Counted from the stretch's first letter, positions 8,538 to 17,599 are shown. The stretch: 17,738 bases of DNA from Aquariibacter sp964433315 (GCA_964433315.1 CAYSQO010000043.1:1-17738), one strand, 5' to 3'. Translations and numbers: made by a program. The notes: generated by a model from the sequence alone, not told the origin.

Positions 8538-9752
8538 TCAGTGCGCCGCCCACTGGATGGTGCTCAGGTCGATCCCATCCTGATGCATTTCCCAAAGCGG
8601 CGAGAGCTCGCGCAGCTTGCCCACGTTCTCGCGGATGGTGGCCACGGCGTAGTCGATCTCCTCCTCGGTGGAGAAGCGGCCCAGGGTCATGCGCAGGCTG
8701 CTGTGGGCGAGTTCGTCGCTGCGGCCCAGCGCGCGCAGCACATAGCTGGGCTCCAGGCTGGCCGAGGTGCAGGCCGAGCCGGACGAGACCGCCAGGCCCT
8801 TGATGCCCATGATCAGCGACTCGCCTTCGACGAAGTTGAAGCTCATGTTCACGTTGTGCGGCACGCGCTGGGTGGCGTGGCCGTTCAGGAAGGTCTGCTC
8901 GACGTCGGCCAGGCCGGTGATCAGGCGCTGCTGCAGCGCGCGGATGCGCGGCAGCTCGGTGGCCATCTCCTCGCGGGCGATGCGGAAGGCCTCGCCCATG
9001 CCCACGCACTGGTGGGTGGGCAGGGTGCCGGAGCGCATGCCCCGCTCGTGGCCGCCGCCGTGCATCTGCGCCTCCAGCCGCACCCGCGGCTTGCGGCGCA
9101 CGTAGAGCGCGCCGATGCCCTTGGGGCCGTAGGTCTTGTGCGAGGCCAGGCTCATCAGGTCGACCGGCAGCGTGGCCAGGTCGATGGGCGTCTTGCCAGT
9201 GGCTTGCGCGGCGTCGACGTGGAAGATGATCCCGCGCTCGCGGCACAGGGCGCCGATCGCGGGGATGTCCTGGATCACGCCGATCTCGTTGTTCACGAAC
9301 ATGACCGAGATCAGGATGGTGTCCGGGCGGATCGCGTCCTTCAGGCGGTTCAGGTCGATCAGGCCGTCTTCCTGCACGTCCAGGTAGGTGGCGTCGAAGC
9401 CCTGGCGCTCCAGCTCGCGCACCGTGTCGAGCACGGCCTTGTGCTCGGTCTTGACGGTGATCACGTGCTTGCCGCGGCCCTTGTAGAACTGCGCCGCGCC
9501 CTTGATGGCAAGGTTGTTCGACTCGGTCGCGCCGGAGGTCCAGACGATCTCCCGCGGGTCCGCGCCCACCAGGGCCGCCACCTCGGCACGGGCCTTCTCG
9601 ACGGCTTCTTCCGCCTCCCAGCCCCAGGCGTGGCTGCGCGAGGCGGGGTTGCCGAAATGCTCGCGCAACCAGGGGACCATGGCGTCGACGACGCGCGGGT
9701 CACAGGGGTTGGTGGCACCGTAGTCGAGGTAGATCGGGAAGTGCGGGGTCAT
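8538..9752 (-). CDS. iscS: Cysteine desulfurase
   Basis: This 404-residue PLP enzyme converts cysteine to alanine and hands the persulfide sulfur to IscU and to tRNA-thiolation partners. The PLP lysine is Lys206 (SLASHKTYGPKG). The mobile active-site loop SSGSACTSASLEPS carries Cys328. Both positions coincide with E. coli IscS, which also has 404 residues. Other family marks are TSGATESNN (72-80), EHKAVLD and HVDAAQATGK. The N-terminus reads YLDYGATNPCDPR, where E. coli has YLDYSATTPVDPR: conservative changes near the cofactor pocket. ATG 9752 matches the family start. Confidence 0.98.
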   Translation of the reverse strand: MTPHFPIYLDYGATNPCDPRVVDAMVPWLREHFGNPASRSHAWGWEAEEAVEKARAEVAALVGADPREIVWTSGATESNNLAIKGAAQFYKGRGKHVITVKTEHKAVLDTVRELERQGFDATYLDVQEDGLIDLNRLKDAIRPDTILISVMFVNNEIGVIQDIPAIGALCRERGIIFHVDAAQATGKTPIDLATLPVDLMSLASHKTYGPKGIGALYVRRKPRVRLEAQMHGGGHERGMRSGTLPTHQCVGMGEAFRIAREEMATELPRIRALQQRLITGLADVEQTFLNGHATQRVPHNVNMSFNFVEGESLIMGIKGLAVSSGSACTSASLEPSYVLRALGRSDELAHSSLRMTLGRFSTEEEIDYAVATIRENVGKLRELSPLWEMHQDGIDLSTIQWAAH

Positions 9753-9822
9753 GTCGATGGCGGGCTCGGCGTGAAAGGCACGGCGGGCTGGCGAAACGGG
9801 GAAGGGGCGGGGCCCGGCGGCA

Positions 9823-9852
9823 GCCGAGACGGAGCCGCAGGCTCCGGTCGGC
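9823..9852. repeat. Extended hairpin between iscR and iscS
   Basis: CGGAGCC (9830-9836) and GGCTCCG (9840-9846) form a 7-bp stem with a GCA loop. It extends across a small internal loop by GCCGA (9823-9827) pairing with TCGGC (9848-9852). In the transcript it begins about 13 nt after the iscR stop and ends about 70 nt before iscS. No T-run follows. Its position suggests a processing or 3'-stabilising structure that lets iscR and iscSUA messages differ in abundance, as is known in E. coli. That function is inferred here. Confidence 0.5.
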
Positions 9853-9864
9853 AGGCGCCCGGGC

Positions 9865-10398
9865 TTACTTGCTGAAGGCGTTGCCGAGCGCGAAGACCGA
9901 GTTCGGCGCCGTCACCTTGATCGGCTTGACCACCGGGGCCGAGGAGATCGCGCGCTTGACCGGCGCCTCCTCGATCGAGATGCCCTTGGCCAGCTGGTCC
10001 TCGACGAGCTTGCGCAGCGAGATCGAGTCGAGGTACTCGATCATCTTGGTGTTCAGGCTGGTCCACAGGTCGTGCGTCATGCAGCGGCCGGCGTCTTCGC
10101 CCATGCAGTTCTCCTTGCCGCCGCAGCCGGTGGCATCGAGGGCCTCGTCCACCGCGACGATGATGTCGGCCACGGTGATGTCCTCGGCCTTGCGGCCCAG
10201 CGAGTAGCCGCCGCCCGGGCCGCGGGTGGACTCGACCAGCTCGTGGCGACGAAGCTTGCCGAACAGCTGCTCCAGGTAGGACAGCGAGATTTGCTGGCGC
10301 GCACTGATGGCGGCCAGGGCGACCGGCCCGGTGTGCTCGCGCAGCGCCAAGTCGATCATGGCGGTCACGGCAAAACGGCCCTTGGTGGTCAGACGCAT
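9865..10398 (-). CDS. iscR: Rrf2-family [2Fe-2S] regulator of Fe-S assembly
   Basis: This 177-residue Rrf2-family repressor/activator senses the cell's [2Fe-2S] supply. The winged helix-turn-helix covers residues 1-65, beginning MRLTTKGRFAVTAMIDLA, with LEQLFGKLRRHELVESTRGPGGGYSLGR forming recognition helix and wing. Cluster ligands are Cys92, Cys98 and Cys106 with His109. The last cysteine is two residues later than in E. coli (Cys104) because the loop is longer. The tail of about 40 residues after the core is rich in Ala/Val/Lys and variable in this family. ATG 10398 has AAGGAG (10406-10411) 7 nt upstream, which fixes the start. It is the first gene of the isc operon. Confidence 0.97.
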   Translation of the reverse strand: MRLTTKGRFAVTAMIDLALREHTGPVALAAISARQQISLSYLEQLFGKLRRHELVESTRGPGGGYSLGRKAEDITVADIIVAVDEALDATGCGGKENCMGEDAGRCMTHDLWTSLNTKMIEYLDSISLRKLVEDQLAKGISIEEAPVKRAISSAPVVKPIKVTAPNSVFALGNAFSK

Positions 10399-10466
10399 GG
10401 AATCACTCCTTGGCAGAGGCAAGGCCGGCAAGCCGGCAGGTTTCCTCTCCACACCCCCCGTCGGTT

Positions 10467-10492
10467 ATTTCCGACTGAATGACTCGATTATA
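10467..10492 (-). promoter_or_regulatory. isc operon promoter with overlapping type-1-like IscR site
   Basis: On the minus strand, a perfect TATAAT (-10) lies at 10492-10487, about 90 bp before iscR. A 25-bp segment at 10491-10467 agrees at 20 of 25 positions with the published type 1 IscR consensus as I recall it; the strongest half is CAGTCGG. It would cover the -10 and transcription start, suiting repression by [2Fe-2S]-IscR. The -35 is poor (GACAGG with 17-bp spacing at best). Just upstream, a perfect palindrome GGCCGA-C-TCGGCC at 10493-10505 contains the same CCGACT half-site and may be a second operator. Confidence 0.7.
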
Positions 10493-10540
10493 GGCCGACT
10501 CGGCCGTCACCTGTCTTGGCCGGGCTGAAACACCCCTGAT

Positions 10541-10625
10541 GACGTATCAACGTCTTGGACAAAACATGGTCCGCAGCCCCACCCCTTCGATTCCCAGCGG
10601 AAAGTGACTTTTGACGGAACGTCAA
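10541..10625. repeat. Two small inverted repeats between iscR promoter and uvrB
   Basis: GACGT-ATCA-ACGTC occupies 10541-10554, and TTGACG-GAA-CGTCAA occupies 10611-10625. Both are perfect and share the GACG/CGTC arms. The roughly 200-bp stretch between the iscR promoter and the uvrB stop (10697) is otherwise without a gene that I can support. They could be regulator sites upstream of the isc promoter or 3' structures of the uvrB message; the second is not followed by a T-run on the uvrB strand. Confidence 0.4.
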
Positions 10626-10696
10626 GAGCGCGGACCCTCACCCCCTTCGACCACCCGGGCCACGGGGTCGAGGCAGCGCCCGCCCAGCGCGCCTCA

Positions 10697-12829
<2,133 letters not shown>

Positions 12830-12860
12830 CGGCGGCAAGGGTCAGGTCAGTGTGGGCCGG

Positions 12861-12866
12861 TAAACT
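12861..12866 (+). promoter_or_regulatory. Candidate -10 element for the aminotransferase gene
   Basis: TAAACT stands out in the GC-rich divergent gap in the context GGCCGGTAAACTCAGGG, a form common for -10 elements in Burkholderiales. No good -35 is visible. It would give a leader of about 125 nt before ATG 12999. Confidence 0.4.
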
Positions 12867-12918
12867 CAGGGTGTTCCCCAGGTCGGCACCACCCTCCAGC
12901 GTAGCCGATGGTCGGGTC

Positions 12919-12960
12919 AGCCGCCGCTTGCGGCTCTTCCACCCGGAGGGAACACTTCCC
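12919..12960 (+). repeat. Tandem inverted repeats in the aminotransferase leader
   Basis: AGCCGC-CGCTT-GCGGCT (12919-12935) and GGGAA-CAC-TTCCC (12948-12960) are two perfect inverted repeats, both inside the predicted 5' leader of the aminotransferase gene. They could be RNA hairpins or a protein site. I see no match to a known riboswitch or T-box, and no leader peptide. Confidence 0.35.
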
Positions 12961-12998
12961 CCCCTGCAGTCCCCTGCCCTCGCTTGCGAGTTCCTCCG

Positions 12999-14198
12999 AT
13001 GTCGTCCTCCAGCCTGTTTGCCGCCGTCGAAATGGCGCCCCGTGACCCGATCCTGGGTCTGAACGAACAGTTCAACGCCGATCCCAACCCGGCCAAGGTC
13101 AACCTCGGCGTCGGCGTCTACACCGACGAGAACGGCAAGCTGCCGCTGCTGAAGGCCGTGGCCGCCGCGGAGAAGCTGCTGCTCGAAGCCCCCAAGGCCA
13201 AGGGTTACCTGCCCATCGACGGCATCGCCGCCTACGACAAGGCCGTGCAGGCGCTGGTCTTCGGCGACGAGGCCGTGGCCAGCGGCCGCATCGCCACCGT
13301 GCAGGCCCTGGGCGGCACCGGCGGCCTGAAGATCGGCGCCGACTTCCTCAAGCGCCTGAACCCCGGCGCCACCGTGCTGATCAGCGACCCGAGCTGGGAG
13401 AACCACCGCGCGCTGTTCACGAACGCGGGCTTCACCGTCGGCACCTACCCCTACTACGACGCCGAGGCGCGCGGCATCGCCTTCGACAAGATGCTGGCCG
13501 CGCTGAACGCCGCCGCTGCCGGCACCGTGGTCGTGCTGCATGCCTGCTGCCACAACCCGACCGGCTACGACCTGACGCCCGCCCAGTGGAGCGAGGTCAT
13601 CGCCGCCGTCAAGGCGCGCGGCCTGGTCGCTTTCCTGGACTCGGCCTACCAGGGCTTCGGCGACGGCATCGCCGAGGACGGCGCGGTCATCCGTGCCTTC
13701 CTGGAAGCCGGCCTGAACTTCTTCGTCTCGACCAGCTTCAGCAAGAGCTTCAGCCTCTACGGCGAACGCGTGGGCGCGCTCAGCGCGGTCAGCGGCAGCA
13801 AGGAAGAGGCCGGCCGCGTGCTGAGCCAGCTCAAGATCGTCATCCGCACCAACTACTCCAACCCGCCGACCTTCGGCGCCACGCTGGTCGCCACCGTGCT
13901 GACCACGCCGGCGCTGCGCGCGCAGTGGGAGGAGGAACTGGCCGGCATGCGCGTGCGCATCAAGGCCATGCGCGAGGCCCTGGTCGCCCGGCTGCAGGCC
14001 GCCGGCGTGCAGCAGGACCTGGGCTTCATCACCCGCCAGAAGGGCATGTTCAGCTACTCCGGCCTGAGCGCCCCCCAGATGCAGCGCCTGCGCGGCGAAT
14101 TCGGCATCTATGGCGTGGACTCCGGCCGCATCTGCGTGGCCGCCCTCAACGAGAAGAACCTCGACGCCGTCGCCCGCGGCATCGCCGCGGTGCTTTGA
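12999..14198 (+). CDS. tyrB: Class I aromatic amino acid/aspartate aminotransferase
   Basis: This 399-residue fold-type I PLP aminotransferase exchanges an amino group between aromatic amino acids or aspartate and 2-oxoglutarate. PLP is held by Lys249 in STSFSKSFSLYGERVG. HNPTG (185-189), Asp214/Tyr217 (FLDSAYQGFG) and the C-terminal carboxylate-binding Arg in DSGRICVAALNEKN are all in place. The length matches E. coli TyrB (397) and AspC (396), and sequence alone does not cleanly separate the two specificities. I picked ATG 12999; a TTG 15 bp upstream gives a non-family MRVPP start. No obvious Shine-Dalgarno sequence is present. It is divergent from uvrB and ends 50 bp before phaZ. In that gap, CGGTGGCCACCG (14206-14217), flanked by GACGG/CCGTC, could form a stem. 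Confidence 0.92.
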   Translation: MSSSSLFAAVEMAPRDPILGLNEQFNADPNPAKVNLGVGVYTDENGKLPLLKAVAAAEKLLLEAPKAKGYLPIDGIAAYDKAVQALVFGDEAVASGRIATVQALGGTGGLKIGADFLKRLNPGATVLISDPSWENHRALFTNAGFTVGTYPYYDAEARGIAFDKMLAALNAAAAGTVVVLHACCHNPTGYDLTPAQWSEVIAAVKARGLVAFLDSAYQGFGDGIAEDGAVIRAFLEAGLNFFVSTSFSKSFSLYGERVGALSAVSGSKEEAGRVLSQLKIVIRTNYSNPPTFGATLVATVLTTPALRAQWEEELAGMRVRIKAMREALVARLQAAGVQQDLGFITRQKGMFSYSGLSAPQMQRLRGEFGIYGVDSGRICVAALNEKNLDAVARGIAAVL

Positions 14199-14248
14199 CG
14201 GACCACGGTGGCCACCGGCCGTCGTGAACCGGAACCAGGAGATCTCCG

Positions 14249-15499
14249 ATGCTTTACCAGCTCTACGAAACCCAGCGTGCGCTGCTGAGTCCCTTTTCCG
14301 AGTTCGCTTCGGCCACGGCCAAGCTGTACAGCCACCCGCTGTCGCCCTTCACGCATGCCCCGGGCTCGGACCGGCTGTCGGCGGGCTTCGAGCTGATGCA
14401 CCGGCTGACCAAGGAGTACGAGAAGCCGGCCTTCGACATCAACCGCCTGCAGGTCGACGGCACCGAGGTGGTCGTGCAGGAGCTCGTCACGGAAGAGCGG
14501 CCCTTCTGCCGCCTGCTGCGTTTCAAGCGCTACACCGACAACGTCGAGCTCCTGAACAAGATGCGCGGCCAGCCGACGGTGCTGGTCGTCGCGCCGCTGT
14601 CGGGCCACCACTCGACCCTGCTGCGCCAGACGGTGCAGACCCTGCTGCAGGACCACAAGGTCTACATCACCGACTGGATCGACGCCCGCATGGTGCCGAC
14701 CTCGGTCGGCCCCTTCCACCTGGCCGACTACGTGCACTACGTGATGGACTTCCTGCGCCTGCTGGGCCCGGACGTCAGCGTGATCTCGGTCTGCCAGCCG
14801 ACCGTGCCGGTGCTGGCCGCCGTCTCGCTGCTGGCCAGCCGCGGCGAGGTGGCGCCGCGCGCGATGGTGATGATGGGCGGCCCGATCGACGCCCGGAAGT
14901 CGCCGACCGCGGTCAACAACCTGGCGATGAACAAGAGCATCGCCTGGTTCGAGAACAACGTGATCTACCGCGTGCCGCCGAACTACCCCGGCGCGGGCCG
15001 TCTGGTCTACCCGGGCTTCCTGCAGCACACCGGCTTCGTCGCGATGAACCCGGACCGGCACCTCAGCTCGCACTACGACTACTTCCTCGACCTGATCCGC
15101 GGCGACGACGACTCGGCCGAGGCCCACCGCCAGTTCTACGACGAGTACAACGCCGTGCTCGACATGCCGGCCGAGTACTACCTGGACACCATCCAGACCG
15201 TCTTCCAGGACTTCGCCCTGGTCAACGGCACCTGGACCATCGACGGCGAGGCCGTGCGGCCGCAGGACATCCGCGAGACGGCGCTGCTGACGGTCGAGGG
15301 CGAGCTCGACGACATCTCCGGCGCCGGCCAGACCCGCGCCGCGCACGAGCTGTGCAGCAGCATCCCCGCCGAGCGCAAGGCGCACTACGACGTGATCGGC
15401 GCCGGTCACTACGGCATCTTCTCGGGCCGCCGCTGGCGCGAACTGGCCTATCCGGAGATCCGCAGCTTCATCGGCCGCCACAGCAGCAAGGCCGAGTAA
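14249..15499 (+). CDS. phaZ: Intracellular poly(3-hydroxybutyrate) depolymerase
   Basis: This 416-residue alpha/beta-hydrolase breaks down stored PHB granules to 3-hydroxybutyrate oligomers in the cytoplasm. It looks like the PhaZa1 type of Ralstonia/Cupriavidus eutropha: the nucleophile is a cysteine, Cys182 in VISVCQPTVPV, replacing the usual serine of a lipase box. The likely catalytic Asp lies in VEGELDDISG and the His in GAGHYGIFSG. There is no signal peptide, fitting an intracellular enzyme. AGGAGA (14237-14242) lies 6 nt before ATG 14249, one of the best ribosome sites in the window. Only 5 nt separate its stop from the RnfB-like gene, so the two are almost surely co-transcribed. Its presence implies a PHB-storing organism. 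Confidence 0.95.
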   Translation: MLYQLYETQRALLSPFSEFASATAKLYSHPLSPFTHAPGSDRLSAGFELMHRLTKEYEKPAFDINRLQVDGTEVVVQELVTEERPFCRLLRFKRYTDNVELLNKMRGQPTVLVVAPLSGHHSTLLRQTVQTLLQDHKVYITDWIDARMVPTSVGPFHLADYVHYVMDFLRLLGPDVSVISVCQPTVPVLAAVSLLASRGEVAPRAMVMMGGPIDARKSPTAVNNLAMNKSIAWFENNVIYRVPPNYPGAGRLVYPGFLQHTGFVAMNPDRHLSSHYDYFLDLIRGDDDSAEAHRQFYDEYNAVLDMPAEYYLDTIQTVFQDFALVNGTWTIDGEAVRPQDIRETALLTVEGELDDISGAGQTRAAHELCSSIPAERKAHYDVIGAGHYGIFSGRRWRELAYPEIRSFIGRHSSKAE

Positions 15500-15504
15500 G
15501 CAGC

Positions 15505-16209
15505 ATGGCGGGCGCCGCGCAGGGCCTGGCCCCCGGCGCGGCAGACGCCGCGCGGGCGGCCGCCATCGACCGGCTCGATGCGGCCCTGCCCCAGACGCAG
15601 TGCACGCGCTGCGGCTACCCCGACTGCCGCAGCTACGCCGAAGCCATCGTCCGCGACGGCGCGGCGATCAACCGCTGCCCGCCCGGCGGCGCCGAGGGCG
15701 TGCAGCGCCTGGCCGCCCTCAGCGGCCGGCCGGTGCTGCCGCTGGATCCCGCCTGCGGCGAAGAGGGCCCGCTGCGCCGGGCCCGCATCGACGAGGCCTG
15801 GTGCATCGGCTGCACGCTCTGCATCGCCGCCTGCCCGGTGGACTGCATCATCGGCGCGTCCAAGCAGATGCACACCGTGATCGCGGCCGACTGCACCGGC
15901 TGCGCGCTCTGCCTGCCGGCCTGCCCGGTGGACTGCATCACGCTCGACCCGCCAGCCGATGCCGCCAGCACCGGCTGGGCCGCCTGGTCGCCCGGCCAGG
16001 CCGAGGCTGCCCGCCAGGCCCATGCCGCCACCCGTCAGCGGCGCGCGCAGCGCGAGACCGACCACGCCGAGCGCCAGGCCGCGCGCGCGCAGGAGAAGCT
16101 CGCCACGCTGGATGCGGACCCGCGGCTGGCCGCGCCCGGTGCGGCCGATCGCAAGCGCGCCGCGATCGAGGCCGCCCTGGCCCGCGTGCGCGCCCAGGCC
16201 GGCGGCTGA
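15505..16209 (+). CDS. rnfB: Soluble RnfB-like Fe-S protein
   Basis: This is a 234-residue iron-sulfur protein related to RnfB/RsxB. Residues 30-60 hold the 4Fe-4S motif Cys33-x2-Cys36-x4-Cys41-x16-Cys58 (CTRCGYPDC). Two ferredoxin clusters follow: Cys100/103/106/110 with Cys114, and Cys130/133/136/140 with Cys144, both with CP endings. It lacks the hydrophobic N-terminal anchor seen in RsxB of E. coli, and instead of other domains it ends in a charged, Ala/Arg/Glu-rich helix of about 70 residues. No rnfA, C, D, G or E gene is nearby. The frame is open far upstream, but the start at ATG 15505 is set by the phaZ stop and the family N-terminus. It is packed between phaZ (5 bp) and nth (19 bp). 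Its electron partner is unknown; a role in delivering electrons to Fe-S or redox repair systems is only a guess. Confidence 0.88.
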   Translation: MAGAAQGLAPGAADAARAAAIDRLDAALPQTQCTRCGYPDCRSYAEAIVRDGAAINRCPPGGAEGVQRLAALSGRPVLPLDPACGEEGPLRRARIDEAWCIGCTLCIAACPVDCIIGASKQMHTVIAADCTGCALCLPACPVDCITLDPPADAASTGWAAWSPGQAEAARQAHAATRQRRAQRETDHAERQAARAQEKLATLDADPRLAAPGAADRKRAAIEAALARVRAQAGG

Positions 16210-16228
16210 ACCCGGAGCCCTCCCCGCG

Positions 16229-16867
16229 ATGAAGCGCGACGCCATCGAGACCTTCTTCGCCACCCTGGCCGCAGCCAACCCCCATCCGGCCACCGAGCTG
16301 GTCTACAGCAGCGTGTTCGAGCTGCTGGCGGCGGTGCTGCTGTCGGCCCAGGCGACCGACGTCGGCGTGAACAAGGCCACGCGGCGGCTGTTCGCGCTGG
16401 CGCCGACGCCGCAGAAGATGCTGGCCCTGGGCGTGGACGGCGTGGCCGAGCACATCAAGACCCTCGGCCTCTACCGCAACAAGGCCAAGCACCTGGTGGA
16501 GACCTGCCGCCTCCTGGTCGAGCAGCACGGCGGCGAGGTGCCCGGCACCCGCGAGGCGCTGGAGGCGCTGCCGGGCGTCGGCCGCAAGACGGCCAATGTC
16601 GTGCTGAACGTGGCCTTCGGCGAGCCCACCATGGCGGTGGACACCCACATCTTCCGCGTCGGCAACCGCACCGGCCTGGCGCCGGGCAAGACGCCGCTGG
16701 CCGTCGAGCTGAAGCTGCTCAAGCGCATCCCGCCGGCCTACCGCGTGCATGCGCACCACTGGCTGATCCTGCACGGCCGCTACGTCTGCCAGGCGCGCAC
16801 GCCGCGCTGCGGCGCCTGTGCAGTCCGCACGGTCTGCGGCTTCCGCGAGAAGAGCGATCGCCTCTGA
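16229..16867 (+). CDS. nth: Endonuclease III (DNA glycosylase/AP lyase)
   Basis: This 212-residue base-excision-repair enzyme removes oxidised pyrimidines and cuts the abasic site. The helix-hairpin-helix LPGVGRKTA carries catalytic Lys120. Asp138 lies in VDTHIFRVGNR. The [4Fe-4S] motif C-x6-C-x2-C-x5-C is near the C-terminus (CQARTPRCGACAVRTVC). Length and catalytic numbering match E. coli Nth (211 residues, Lys120, Asp138). ATG 16229 is preceded by GGAG at 16213-16216, rather far at 12 nt. It follows the RnfB-like gene by 19 bp, a small version of the rsx-nth arrangement in E. coli, and is probably co-transcribed with phaZ and rnfB. Confidence 0.97.
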   Translation: MKRDAIETFFATLAAANPHPATELVYSSVFELLAAVLLSAQATDVGVNKATRRLFALAPTPQKMLALGVDGVAEHIKTLGLYRNKAKHLVETCRLLVEQHGGEVPGTREALEALPGVGRKTANVVLNVAFGEPTMAVDTHIFRVGNRTGLAPGKTPLAVELKLLKRIPPAYRVHAHHWLILHGRYVCQARTPRCGACAVRTVCGFREKSDRL

Positions 16868-16896
16868 AGAAGGCTCGGGCGGACAGGTCGGCCGCC

Positions 16897-16902
16897 TAGA
16901 AT
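16897..16902 (+). promoter_or_regulatory. Candidate -10 element for the coiled-coil gene and zapA
   Basis: TAGAAT sits in the context GCCGCCTAGAATCCGCGG, 30 bp after the nth stop and 27 bp before the next ATG. This is a common -10 form in Burkholderiales. The -35 is not convincing. Confidence 0.5.
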
Positions 16903-16928
16903 CCGCGGCCATCGGAAGCGGGGAGAGC

Positions 16929-17159
16929 ATGTCGAGCATCGAGGACCTGAGCGCGCGCGTGGAGCGGCTGTTGCTGCGCCACGAGGAACTGCAGCGGGCC
17001 CACGCGCTCGCGGAGCAGCAGCTGCTGGCCGTGTCGGCCGAACGCGATTCGCTGCGCGGCCGCCTGTCGGCCGCGCGCCAGCGCATCGACGCCCTGCTCG
17101 ACCGCCTGCAGGCCGAGGCCCCGGCCGCCGCCGCGCCGCCGCCGGGGGACATGCTGTGA
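16929..17159 (+). CDS. Small coiled-coil protein upstream of zapA
   Basis: This 76-residue protein is almost entirely a predicted coiled coil: a heptad-like run of Leu/Ala/Arg/Glu from residue 3 to about 63 (EDLSARVERLLLRHEELQ, then RIDALLDRLQ), followed by an Ala/Pro tail. It resembles the short ZapB-like/TIGR02449-type proteins found just before zapA in many Proteobacteria; I recall that family from memory and did not search. ATG 16929 has GGGAG ending 3 nt before it, a short spacing. The same frame runs back into nth, but those residues do not look like protein of this family. Its TGA overlaps the GTG start of zapA (GTGA, 17156-17159), so translation is likely coupled. A role in Z-ring assembly is inferred from position and shape. 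Confidence 0.75.
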   Translation: MSSIEDLSARVERLLLRHEELQRAHALAEQQLLAVSAERDSLRGRLSAARQRIDALLDRLQAEAPAAAAPPPGDML

Positions 17160-17512
17160 AGCAGATCGAAGCCACCATCCTCGGCCAGAGCTACCGCCTG
17201 GCCTGCACCGACGAGGGCGAGGCCGCCCTGCACGCCGCCGTGCGCGCGGTCGACCGCGAGATGAGCCTGATCCACGACGCCGGCCGCATCAAGGCGCGCG
17301 AGAAGATCGCCGTGCTGGCGGCACTGAACCTGGCGTCGCAGAAGGTCGAGCGCGAGCAGCAGGCCGCCGCCGAGCCGGCCGTGCCCGCCTGGCTCCCGCC
17401 CCCGCAGGCGCTGGCGTCCGACCCGGCTGCGGCGGAGACGGTCGAGGCCCGCATCCGCGGCCTGATCGAGCGCATCGACAGCGTGCTGGGCGAGGACGGC
17501 CGCCTGCTCTGA
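17156..17512 (+). CDS. zapA: Cell division protein ZapA
   Basis: This 118-residue FtsZ-associated protein bundles FtsZ filaments at the division site. The N-terminal ZapA head is recognisable (KQIEATILGQSYRLACTDEGEAALHAAVRAVDREM), followed by AREKIAVLAALNLASQKVE, an Ala/Pro-rich linker, and a C-terminal helix ARIRGLIERIDSVLGE that would form the dimer coiled coil. It is slightly longer than E. coli ZapA (109) because of the Pro-rich linker. The start is GTG 17156, overlapping the previous stop by 4 bp. There is no ATG alternative that keeps the family N-terminus. 6S RNA follows, the usual order in Proteobacteria. Confidence 0.93.
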   Translation: MKQIEATILGQSYRLACTDEGEAALHAAVRAVDREMSLIHDAGRIKAREKIAVLAALNLASQKVEREQQAAAEPAVPAWLPPPQALASDPAAAETVEARIRGLIERIDSVLGEDGRLL

Positions 17513-17530
17513 GCGCCACGCGGCGCAATC

Positions 17531-17550
17531 GCCCCCGGAGGGCCGGGGGC
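17531..17550 (+). terminator. Hairpin after zapA, candidate terminator
   Basis: GCCCCCGG (17531-17538) pairs with CCGGGGGC (17543-17550), an 8-bp stem with a 4-nt loop, 18 nt after the zapA stop. No T-run follows. It separates zapA from the 6S RNA promoter. Confidence 0.5.
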
Positions 17551-17587
17551 GTGGCGTGCAGGCTGCATCGGCCCGCGGCACCCGGCC

Positions 17588-17593
17588 TACACT
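17588..17593 (+). promoter_or_regulatory. Candidate -10 of the 6S RNA promoter
   Basis: TACACT is placed so that transcription would begin near 17600. That agrees with a start estimated independently by aligning the RNA with E. coli 6S. The best -35 is a weak CTGCAT at 17563-17568 with 19-bp spacing. Confidence 0.5.
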
Positions 17594-17599
17594 GGCCCC

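Noticed and set aside
8094..9875. 593-codon plus-strand open frame opposite iscU/iscS
   Set aside because: It is a shadow of iscS/iscU, with His/Val/Gly/Ala-rich composition and no motif.
14108..15504. Open frames overlapping phaZ (plus frame from 14110 and minus frame 14108-15481)
   Set aside because: phaZ has a clear family match and ribosome site. The plus frame only becomes real at ATG 15505, where the RnfB-like protein starts.
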